Of a DNA stretch of 64,000 nt, positions 21,089 to 30,966 are shown in pieces. The notes beneath the pieces were generated by a model. That model was not told the DNA's origin and did not search any database. It saw nothing but the letters and a program-made list of their open reading frames with translations. The stretch is from Hemileia vastatrix (taxonomy: Eukaryota > Basidiomycota > Pucciniomycetes > Pucciniales > Zaghouaniaceae): the NCBI GenBank assembly GCA_030280995.1, contig JASXTE010000001.1, positions 21,751,606 to 21,815,605 of the forward strand. The letters run 5' to 3'. Position 1 is the stretch's first letter. The number at the start of each line of letters is the position of its first letter. Position numbers and translations under genes: made by a program.

Positions 21089-22391
21089 TTTACTCAAAAC
21101 AGTTTGATGGATTCAATTGTCTACATATTCCTTACCATTGTCTTTTGGTAAAGAGGGAAACCTTTAGCTATTGGTAGTTGTTTTGAGTATATTATGAGTA
21201 GTTGATATTTCCATTTTAAGGTAAAAGAGTACAATATTTTTAGCAATTACCAGTAATTTATTTCCCTCAATATTTCTAAGATATTGGTTATAATTTTTAT
21301 AACACCTATTTCTAATATTCCTCTTTGATTTGATTATTTATTTTAGTCCTGATTTAAAGGTTTTTACTATTTTATCAAACAAGCTTTACATCAATGTAAA
21401 AAATACCCTGATTAATCCTGCTATATTTTTTTTGACTGTTCCTATTCAATAATAACTCAATTTAGAAACATATATCCATTATCTATTTTCTTTTTCAAAT
21501 TAGTTATCTCAGTGGAAAGTGTTCATCAATTTCTATTGAATGATGTTTACAGTACGTAACCTTGTACAAATCTGTAAAATACTTTAAAAAAATTGTGACT
21601 TTGGTAGTTGGTTATTGGATTTTATATGGCAATAATTTCAAATAATTTTATACTTTATTCATATGCTAAGATTCTTAAGTGTTTCTATTTTGGATTTATT
21701 ATATCAATTTAACTTTAACTAAGTTTAGACTAGGTTTGTGCCACGGGGTGTCAGCGCAGCCCAAACAAGCTCCTATCATAGAATAAATTAATTTTTTTTA
21801 ATAATTTTATATAATACTATTTAGTGTTATCTTTTTTTATCCCCTTTTTTAAATTATCTTTTTCCTTTGTTTTTGTCCCCTATTTTTTATAACACATAAA
21901 GATGCCAAAACTTCCAATAATAGATCCCTTTGTCATATTGCATGATGTCAATATTTAAAAATTAATTTAAATATTTAAATTAGTTAAACTTATATTCTCA
22001 ACTATTTACCCTTTGCAATTATCAAATTGTAAATTGGACATTTTCTTTGTTTGTCAACCTTTTAAGCCCCCAATGTTTATGTCTAGTTACTTCCCTTTTA
22101 CTTTTAACCCCATTATTATCATCAGAATATTTTACAATATGCTTGCTAGCTTGATGCCATTGTAAAAGAACCCCTATCAAAAACCTGCTTCTGGTAATAT
22201 ATAAACCCTCTTGTTTAGTACCACATTTGTCAATTCATTAATTTCTCTCAATTTTACTACTATTATATTTTGGTTATCACATTTATCTGTGTTAGTACAG
22301 CTTGAAAATACAAATAGCAATATATATTTTTTATCTCTTTATTACCTTGATATAAGAATTTTTCATTTTTTTCAAGTAATAAGTCATTAAA
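21089..22391. other. AT-rich stretch after the array, no supported gene
   Basis: The first ~50 bp after the last palindrome look like a diverged long spacer (TTTACTCAAAACAGTTTGATGG). An 11-bp inverted pair TACTCAAAACA (21091) and TGTTTTGAGTA (21179) follows. The rest is A+T-rich with no supported ORF or element end. Confidence 0.45.
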
Positions 22392-24801
22392 ATGCCTTGT
22401 GATAAACAGACACCTCCTTTATGTAAGATCTATTGCTTTATCTCTTATATCTTCTTAGACTAACTTTTCTTTTCCATTAATATATTTGATATATTAGCAC
22501 CAAGTAGCTATTTGACGAAATCTCATCAGCATCCTCAATTTGAATCCTTCAAACTCAAGAAACAACCACCTCTAGGCATGTCTCCAAACCCCCCTTCTCT
22601 TGCCAATGAAAGGACTGAAATTACCCGATTTCAATATGGCAAGATACTTGAGTTTGCTAAAGGCAAAGCTGAAGAACTACTTTCAACTCTTAGCGAGAAG
22701 CCTTTGCCATCTTATATTTCGAATGCCTACAACAATGTGCTTGAATACATTGATGACCTAGAAAAATGTAAGTAATTATTTTATATTAAATTCTTTAAAC
22801 TCAGAACAATAAATTATGGACACTTTTTCTTTAAAACTTATTCAAATTCAGCTTATGAAAAAGGTATTGTTCCTCCTGATGATGTCATTATCATCAAAGA
22901 TGATAATGATAATGAAATACCTGATGCTGAAGGCTATGCATCAACATCTCGAGGGGGAGATAAGACTATTCTTCAACGTTCAAAAAGAATGAGACTTTCT
23001 AGGGGCTCTAGTTTTGTCAGTGCTACTAAAACTCCTCCTGCCAAGGATTCCTCTTACTCAGCATCTCAAAAATCTTAACAAACTAGCCAAGATGTGTCAA
23101 AAGGGTATGTCATTTCTTTCATGAGTAATATAGCAATCAATTTTATATTAGTGTTTAAAGATATCTCCAAATTGTTTACTTTCTTATTTATTATTTCTTG
23201 TCTTTTTCTTATCTTTTAATCCAGCTCTAAAAACGACAATCACTCCAAAGCGTCAACTAATAGCAAATCTTGCTCTAATGAAGAAGAAGAAGATGAAGTT
23301 TCAAAATATGAAGCTTCTCTAATTCAAAAAGATGATTAAGCTACTTCTGCTGATGAGGTTGAGAAAACACCGAATGAAGAAATTGATCCACCTAGCCAGC
23401 CACAAAAAAATACTTCAAGTTCAAAGAAACATCTTATAGTTGCCGTATCTTCAAAATCTAAAATTGAAATTCCCCAAATCCTACAGTCTCTATCATCATC
23501 AATAAAAATTTCTAATAACTCCCTTCCTTATACTCCAACAATGATTGGAAACTCAAAATTACAGAAGTAAATAGCTGAAATTCATCGATTTTTTGAAGGT
23601 AGAATCAATGGTCAAAAGGTACTTAGGGCATGTCCAGAAATTGATCAGTTATTTGAAATCCATTTGTCTGCTTCTCTTGAAAAGCCACACAAAATTTCGC
23701 ACAAATTCAATTTTCTATGGATGAAATCTGCTCATGACAAAATGCTTACAAAAATTAATGAACTCTGTATGTATCACTTACTTGAAGTTGGATAATTTAT
23801 TTTATGATAACTAATTGTTTTGTTATTTTTTTAGCTTTGGATTTTCTTAATGTTGACACTTTGCAGATCTGGGTGGTCAATAATTTGAACTTTGAAAATT
23901 TGGAAAATTTTTGTAACTCTGAAGAACCAAACTCAAATAATCTTTCTCCGTTTAAGAAGACTGATCACCCTGAATCATCGATGATACGCATGCTATCAAG
24001 ACTAGTTAGCCCAAGTGCTCACCAGCATTCTTTTTGGGCATCCCTCGTCACATCATCTCTTTATCTTGCTTCTCAAGAGTTTACCCTTCCTGCTGAAGAA
24101 TCCGACTTCAATCCAGATTGTCCTATTTAACGTGCCCTACATATTCTAGCCCACCTTACACATCTGAAAAGCAAATTTCCCAATACATTCAACAGCTCAA
24201 CATCACATTTAATTGCTGCAAATTTTTCAATCACTCCCCTATGCCAATTTAGAAACATAATAATTGACGTCATAATTTCAATAATTATTTTAAAATCTAG
24301 AGAGGCTTCTGCAAATATAACTCAAGCTGAAAGCAAGAAACAACAACGTTCGAGGAATAAAAAAAAACAACAGATATGCAGCAATTTGATGAGTCTCATA
24401 ATGATTCTATTCAGAAGATGAATCAAGAATATGCACACCATAAATATCAATCATTTACTTTTTACTTGGTTGATGGTGTTCGTGGATTATTTCTTTCCTC
24501 ACAGGACCACCGGCTTGTGTCAGCTTCAGACTGCTTAGAATTCATAACACAACTCGGCCTCCTTAGAAAATACTGTGATAATAATAATCTGGGGGGTGAA
24601 AAAATCTGGAAAAACCTTAATTTTTATATCTTTAATATTATCAAACCCTTAATATATAATTCTGGGCCTATTCCACTTAATTTTAATACTCCCACCATGA
24701 TCCATATTGCTAAAGCAATGGCAGCTGATTTTCTTGATTATTGGAATCTTATTAAGCCGAATTCTTCATTTTTCTCTATTGTTGACGTAATTAATACATA
24801 A
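22392..24801 (+). pseudogene. Multi-exon gene of unknown family with four in-frame TAA stops
   Basis: Exons 22392-22422, 22498-22767, 22852-23104, 23225-23766 and 23835 onward join in frame through GT-AG introns of 68-120 bp. The protein starts MPCDKQTPPLSPSSYLTKS, has a charged helix ERTEITRFQYGKILEFAKGK, an acidic/serine-rich middle, then EIHRFFEGRINGQKVLRACP, KFNFLWMKSAHDKMLTKINE, LDFLNVDTLQIWVVNNLNFE and SRLVSPSAHQHSFWASLVTS. In-frame TAA codons occur at 23076-23078, 23337-23339, 23568-23570 and 24128-24130, and a frameshift in an A9 run near 24360 precedes the last block, SLMSLIMILF giving way to MQQFDESHNDSIQKMNQEYA, with HIAKAMAADFLDYWNLIKPN near the end. I recognise no domain. Splice sites and phases are well kept although the frame is broken, so decay is probably recent relative to gene birth. 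It may be another lineage-specific multi-copy family. Confidence 0.6.
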
Positions 24802-26047
24802 TCCTACTTCATGTAAATATATACTTTATCTTATTGCTACATTTTTTTGTGTAACTCAAATTATTTATTTATGTGAGATTTATTACTGAATCTGAATAAA
24901 GATGCTTAAACTATCAATAAATATTATTGTATAAATTTCTTACACCTTTTTGCTATTCAGTAAATATTATTGCAATAATCATAACTCAAAATCATGATGG
25001 ATCAAAAATTTGAAGAAAAATTAAGAATACATTATAAGTCATTTTTCTCATAACACTATATATTTCTTTAAGATGGCAATACATCTTAGCATTTGTTGCA
25101 AATTTTAAGATAATTATTACAAAAAATTGAAAAAGTTTTCTATCAATTCTTTTCAGCATGTTAAAAAGTTAAAAATATTAAGTGTAATGAATTTTTGCTC
25201 ACAATTCATCAAAGCTTTTTCTTAAGTAGACTTTTCTTAATCTAATATCTATAATTTCTAGGTGCATAATTATCTTAATTATACTAAGTATTCTCTATGA
25301 AAAACTCCTGGAAATAATATTCGATTCATTTAATAATAGTAACATATATATGTACCATGATAAAATAATATCTAGACATTTAAATAATGAGAAGCCATCA
25401 TATTGGTATGAAATCATATTAAAGTGTCTTTGAAAAACTAGTTAAATTTAAAAAATATCTTTTTATAAGTGTCAATTATTTTGAAAAACAATATTTACTC
25501 TACATTTCGATGATCTATAATTTAGCTTGCTGTATTTTGATTCATATTTTATATTGATTATTTTTTACACTTACAGATTCATGTATAGATATCAAATTTC
25601 GTTCAATAATTTGGTAAAAAAGATATTTAATTCTTTCTATGAAAGCAAAAAAATAAAAGAAAGCAACTAGGGTACTCCTTATTAAGAATTTAAAAATATT
25701 ATTTCTATAAATATTAAAACAAACCCTTTTTAGATTGCCATCCTTCTTGGTCATCCTTAAATGTCAATAATAAGTTATTGAAATGTTATTTTTCTTCTAA
25801 AATTTCATATGAATCAAATTCTACTTACATCTACCTTAATAGATCAACTTCAATAAAAATGTATCTACAATATTTTTCTTGGTTTTTAAGATTCATTCAA
25901 CTCCAAGAAAAAAGAAATATTCTTCCACAACTCTTATAATTAATTCAATGGATAAATATTCAAACACTTTAAAATAAATTTCAATTTGATTTTGTTATAT
26001 TTATCTTAAAATATATTGAGGTCCACTCTCTGACAAAAGTAAAAGCC
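24802..26047. other. AT-rich stretch, no supported gene
   Basis: About 1.25 kb of very A+T-rich DNA. The only frame above 60 codons, 25542-25754 on the minus strand, is low-complexity and unsupported. No element ends were recognised. Confidence 0.5.
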
Positions 26048-26096
26048 CTTTACCAACACGGCTGGGGATTCTCTTATCCATTTTGGATAAGAGACG
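26048..26096. repeat. Left half of a ~100-bp palindrome flanking the Tc1-like foldback
   Basis: CTTTACCAACACGGCTGGGG followed by ATTCTCTTATCCATTTTGG and ATAAGAGACG; its near-exact reverse complement lies at 35968-36016. It also contains a small hairpin, CTCTTATCCA-TTT-TGGATAAGAG. Joining the two halves across one TA gives a near-perfect palindrome centred on ACGTACGT. Confidence 0.8.
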
Positions 26097-26422
26097 TACA
26101 GTGCCCTACCAAAAGTCTGTGAACGGTCTTTTTTTGATGTCACTCACTCAATATTGCTCAGAAAAACTTCTAGAATTGTATTCTGGTTCAAAAGCATGTT
26201 TCTAATCAAGATAATCATATATAAATACAAAATCACTATGATAACATAAAAATTAAATTGAAATCCAAAAAGCAAATTTTTCAGCTACCATAAATAATTT
26301 TTTTAGCCAGATGAAATACATACCATTAGATAGACCAGACATCATAGAATGTCTCCCCAAAAAGAAATTTCAAAAAAAAAATATTAAAAATTTTTTTTTC
26401 AAAAATAAAATAAGTCCCCTCC

Positions 26423-27563
26423 TGTCGGTCAGTCGTCTAGAAGATATAAGAGAAGAGGGAAGAAAAGAGAGGAGGACAAGAAGGAGATAGTAGTTTAGAA
26501 ATAAAAGAAATAAAAACAATTTAATTTATTTAATTTATTTGAGAGAAAGCAACGACGAGTGATTTGAGAGGTGACAACAAATTGGTTTTATTAATATTAA
26601 TATTATTTAAGTAAGAGTTCTGCGCGGCAAACACTATAATTACTATCAGACTTAAGGCAACCTTTAAATTGTTATTTAGAATTTTTAATTAGAATTTAAT
26701 ACTAATAAAAATAATAATAAGCGTAATAAATTTATCTTTAAATTGTTGAGTGTGTAATAAGTGATGAGGCTACAGGGGATTATCCAAGGCCCTTTTATAG
26801 GCAATGGGTCCTCTGAAGCGCTACTATCTTTGTAAATACAATGATTAGAATGGAATAAAACAAATATATCAAAAGAGTAAATGAAACATAACAATATAGA
26901 GAAAAACATGAAACAATTAATTAAAACCCCAATTAAGAAACCAATTTTCCCGCCATTAATTCCCAAATCAGTAAGTGAAAATAGTGAATAACTAAACAAG
27001 ATTGGAACATAGGAACTATGAGAAAAATAATTTCAAACAGATGGTACAATCTGATTAAAGGATATTTTAAGTGAAACAAAAAAAATACTTTGACGCAACA
27101 AATCATGTAATTAATCTCAATTTAGTATAAATTAATTTATTTGTTTTTTCTAACACAATTAAGGGTCAAAAGAAGCGTCATTAATTATTGTTTAGTATTA
27201 TATGAGAGGTGTTATTTAATATATAAATTTAAATAATTAATTTAAATATATTATAAGTCAATTTTACACTTATAATTATAATATATGTTTTTTCAATTAA
27301 TTAAATATAAATTTATAATTATTAAATACATAAAAATGCGCCATTATTTGTAGAATATATTATATTATGTTCAATTTAACTGTATATAAAAATATATATA
27401 ACCAATAAATTTAATGTAACACTTTTATATAATAAAATACTTATATAATTTCATTATGCAATAAAATATTAAGTTATATTCATTAAATACAATTCTTACC
27501 CACTCTTTAAGGTTTTATAATTTATATATCATTTACTGGACTCCTGGAATAGCCTGGCTGACA
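26423..27563 (-). repeat. 3' LTR of the chromovirus
   Basis: 1,141 bp, identical in length to the other LTR and nearly identical in sequence. It should carry promoter and polyadenylation signals. Open frames in it (26685-26999) are present in both LTRs and have no motif support. Confidence 0.95.
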
Positions 27564-27574
27564 CTCCCTCACTC
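27564..27574 (-). other. Polypurine tract of the chromovirus
   Basis: On the minus strand GAGTGAGGGAG lies immediately before the 3' LTR, preceded by a T-rich run. It fits the usual primer site for plus-strand DNA synthesis. Confidence 0.7.
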
Positions 27575-27597
27575 TAAAAAAACAATAAAAAAAAATG

Positions 27598-30500
27598 CTA
27601 AGATTTTTTCTTTTTGTATTTTTTCAACAGAGCAGGCAGATTTGAAATTTCCTTGCCAGGTATCCATGCATCATGTTCAGATGATTTTTTCTTATATCTC
27701 AATAAATATTCAGTACCTCTTTCAGAAGTGATAATTCTATCATTGAGAATTTTATCAATTTCTGCTGTTTCTGTGACTTCCTGAGGGTTCTTCTTAGGTC
27801 TTCCTCTTCTTTTTGGAAATAAGTCACTGTTGGAAGTATAAGGTTTAAGCAAAGAAATGGGAAAGACAGGATGTTTCCTATCATATGGAGAATACAATAC
27901 AACTTCTACTGCATTATCACCAACCATTCTTTTAACAACAAATGGTCCTACAAAAGGATCTTTTAATTTGTGGTTACCCTGTAAATTGAAATGGACAGTA
28001 GAGATCAACACTTCATCACCCTTGTTAAATGTGTATTCTTTATGGGATTTATCCCATCTTTTCTTTTCATATTCAAATGCTTTATCAATACAACTTTGAG
28101 CATGTTTTCTGCATAGCTGTTGCATTTGCATAAAAGATTTTACACCAGGGTGTAGTTCCAACTTAGGTAATTTATTATTGAGAATCTGAGCAGGAGTGTT
28201 TGGGACATAACCTAACCAAAGCTCAAAAGGCTTTTTCTCAGTGACAGAATGAACAGTGCTATTATATGCAAATTCAAGACCAGGCAAAAGAGTGACCCAA
28301 TCATGAGTAAATCTGTCATTGTCTTTATATTCTAAACCAAAGGCACAATACCTTCTAATCATATCTTCCAGAGTTTGAATCATTCTTTCAGCTAGACCAT
28401 CAGTCTGAGGATGGTGAGCTGTAGACAATTTCAACTCACAGCCACAAATATCCATCAAAGAGGTCCAAAACTCAGAAGTGAATTTTGGATCCCTATCAGA
28501 GATAATGGCTTTTGGAAAACCAATAATATTAAACATGTAAGACCACCATAAGAAAGCTAATTCTTTGGTGTATACATCTTTGTGGGTTGGAATAAATTTG
28601 CACATTTTTGTGAATCTATCCACTATTACCCAACAAGAGTTAAAGCTGTCTTTTCCTGCAACAGGAAGACCAGTGACAAAATCCATATTAATGATTTGCC
28701 AGGGAGCACTAGGTGCTTCAATATGTTGTAATAACCCTGCTCTCTTACCTGTTAACCTTTTAGATTTTTGGCAGGAATCACAAGATTCAACATATAATTT
28801 TGTGTCTTCAGACATATTAGCCCACCATGCAGTGTTTTTGATTCTAATCAATGTTTTTTCAAGATCAAAATGACCAGCTAATATGTCATCATGACAAAGT
28901 TTGAGGATAGTTTCTTTCATTGAAGGAGGAATAACAATTACATTGGTAAGCTTCCTTCTATAATATATATAACCATCTTCAATAGAAAACTTTCCTTTAC
29001 TTAAAGCATTTTGGTACTTTGCAGGAAGAGTTTTTATTAATGCTTGAATTGAAGCATTCTTAGGATCATTCAAAATAGTAACTAATTTATTTAAGTCAGA
29101 ATCTTTATCATATGAATCCAGTATTAACTGTAATAACTCTTCTTCCATATCAACTATAAATATACCATGTATATGAACAGTATCATCTTCAGGTACATAA
29201 GCAAGATTGGAGTCATTATTTGGCAGAGGCAATCTGGAGAGCATATCAACATTAGAATGAACATTTCCAGCTCTATGGATAATAGTCATCCTTCCTCTGT
29301 ATTCTTGAACAGCAAGTTGCCACCTGAACATATGTCTGTTAGGTGTTTTGAGGTTTAAGAGAGATTTCACAGCACTACAGTCAGTTACCAACTCAAATTT
29401 TTGGTCATCCAAGTAGTAATGAAGTTTCTCAAGAGCCCAAACAACTGCTAAGCACTCCAATTGAGTGGCACCATATTTCAATTCACTATTTCTTAAGGTT
29501 CTTGAAATATAATAAATTACAACCTCTGAGGATTTATCATTAATAATTTGCTTTTGGTGAAGGGAAGCTCCCAGACCAATAAAGCTAGCATCTGTATAAA
29601 GTACAAATGGCTTGTTAAAATCTGGAAGAGCCAATATAGGGGCTGTCATTAAGCAACTTTTCAATGTATTAAAAGCTTTCTGACAGTCATTATTCCAGAG
29701 AAAAGCAACATCTTTTCTGGTTAGTTTTGTAAGAGGCAAGGCTATGACCTGATAATTTTTAATATATTGTCTATAATAGCCACACATACCCAAAAAACTT
29801 TGGATTTCTCTTACAGAAGTTGGTGCTTTCACATTTTGAATGGCAGCAACTTTATTATGGTCTACACAAATTTGTAAGCCTGACACAACATGGCCAAGGA
29901 CTCTCAAAGATTGAAAACCAAATTTACACTTTTTTAAAGATAAGGTCATATTGATTTCATCCATTTTTTGGAAAACTCTATTCAAGTGAATCATATGTTC
30001 ATCAAAAGTTTTAGAAAAAACAATAATATCATCAATATAAACCATGAGCCAACCTTCAATAATTTCTTGATGGAAAGTGTTATCCATGACCTTCTGGAAA
30101 ACTGAAGGAGCATTTTTAGGGCCAAATGGCATCCTAACATACTTATATATTCCCATATGAGTAGCAATAAGCAAAAAATTTTGAGAATGTTTCTCAACTG
30201 GAACTTGATGATAACCTTTATTACCATCCAGACAACTAATAAATTTTGCACCTTGCAAGGTAGCATGTATAGAATTAATTCTGGGTAAAGGATAAATATC
30301 ATCAACAGTATAAGTATTTAAAGCTCTGTAATCTCCACATAATCTAGCTTTATCTTTTTCATAAGAAATTAAGACTGGGGAGATGACACAATATTTGGGG
30401 GTGACATCCACTTTCTCAATGATATTTATTTTCAATAATGTTTCAATATTATCTTCAATATCTTTTCTTTTTGATGGAGAAGCAGGATATGGTTTTTTCT

Positions 30501-30903
30501 TAAGGATAGGAGGAATATCACTCAAATTACAGGATAAGGTAATCGTCATTTCTTCTTGAACAATTCCCAAGACATGAGACCCATGAGCAAAAGCCATAGT
30601 GAAAGAGGTAATAGAGGCAACAATAGAATCTTTTTGTTCACAAGTCAACTGATCACCAAAAGAAGCAGTATTTATTTCATGTAATAAATCATCCATTTCA
30701 GTTGTTGTTCTACCTTTACATTGGGTCTGTGAGTTACAAGATTTCAACAAATGCCCAGAAGGTCTAGGAGAAGAAATTTTGAATTTTCTTTTCCCATTCA
30801 TTCCTAAGGTAAAGCAATTATTTGCTGGGTCCAGTTTCACACCAAACATGGTTAAAATATCATTTCCCATAATAAACCAATTGCTCAAATTATCATTTTT
30901 CAT
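27598..30903 (-). CDS. pol: Chromovirus Pol: RT, RNase H, integrase, chromodomain
   Basis: 1,101 codons uninterrupted. It copies the element's RNA to DNA and integrates it. The first residues (WFIMGNDILTMFG, ~9-21) are the end of the aspartic protease whose active site is in the upstream ORF. RT spans about 140-390 with catalytic MVYIDDIIVFS (YIDD at 289-292) and FLGMCGYYRQYI. RNase H has LYTDASFIGLGA (D438). The integrase zinc finger is H671, H678, C708, C711; the catalytic triad is D741, D803 and E839 (D-D-35-E), within MDFVTGLP, ISDRDPKFTSEFW and HPQTDGLAER. A GPF motif (DPFVGPFVVKRM) follows, then at about 1045-1098 a chromodomain (EIDKILNDR, EYLLRYKKKSSEHDAW) expected to steer insertion to modified histones. 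The first ATG is probably not the true start: the frame continues upstream to the TAA at 30967-30969, so this part is likely translated only as a fusion or made by a related intact copy. Confidence 0.95.
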   Translation of the reverse strand: MKNDNLSNWFIMGNDILTMFGVKLDPANNCFTLGMNGKRKFKISSPRPSGHLLKSCNSQTQCKGRTTTEMDDLLHEINTASFGDQLTCEQKDSIVASITSFTMAFAHGSHVLGIVQEEMTITLSCNLSDIPPILKKKPYPASPSKRKDIEDNIETLLKINIIEKVDVTPKYCVISPVLISYEKDKARLCGDYRALNTYTVDDIYPLPRINSIHATLQGAKFISCLDGNKGYHQVPVEKHSQNFLLIATHMGIYKYVRMPFGPKNAPSVFQKVMDNTFHQEIIEGWLMVYIDDIIVFSKTFDEHMIHLNRVFQKMDEINMTLSLKKCKFGFQSLRVLGHVVSGLQICVDHNKVAAIQNVKAPTSVREIQSFLGMCGYYRQYIKNYQVIALPLTKLTRKDVAFLWNNDCQKAFNTLKSCLMTAPILALPDFNKPFVLYTDASFIGLGASLHQKQIINDKSSEVVIYYISRTLRNSELKYGATQLECLAVVWALEKLHYYLDDQKFELVTDCSAVKSLLNLKTPNRHMFRWQLAVQEYRGRMTIIHRAGNVHSNVDMLSRLPLPNNDSNLAYVPEDDTVHIHGIFIVDMEEELLQLILDSYDKDSDLNKLVTILNDPKNASIQALIKTLPAKYQNALSKGKFSIEDGYIYYRRKLTNVIVIPPSMKETILKLCHDDILAGHFDLEKTLIRIKNTAWWANMSEDTKLYVESCDSCQKSKRLTGKRAGLLQHIEAPSAPWQIINMDFVTGLPVAGKDSFNSCWVIVDRFTKMCKFIPTHKDVYTKELAFLWWSYMFNIIGFPKAIISDRDPKFTSEFWTSLMDICGCELKLSTAHHPQTDGLAERMIQTLEDMIRRYCAFGLEYKDNDRFTHDWVTLLPGLEFAYNSTVHSVTEKKPFELWLGYVPNTPAQILNNKLPKLELHPGVKSFMQMQQLCRKHAQSCIDKAFEYEKKRWDKSHKEYTFNKGDEVLISTVHFNLQGNHKLKDPFVGPFVVKRMVGDNAVEVVLYSPYDRKHPVFPISLLKPYTSNSDLFPKRRGRPKKNPQEVTETAEIDKILNDRIITSERGTEYLLRYKKKSSEHDAWIPGKEISNLPALLKKYKKKKS

Positions 30904-30966
30904 GACAAAAAACTCACAAATAGCTCTGACAAAACCACCATTATATTTGAAGAAAACAGAGGTTTT

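Noticed and set aside
2569..24130. Non-standard genetic code (TGA or TAA read as sense)
   Set aside because: The 1,101-codon pol, 932-codon gag and 1,221-codon PH gene are uninterrupted and end in ordinary stops; the broken genes are better explained as pseudogenes.
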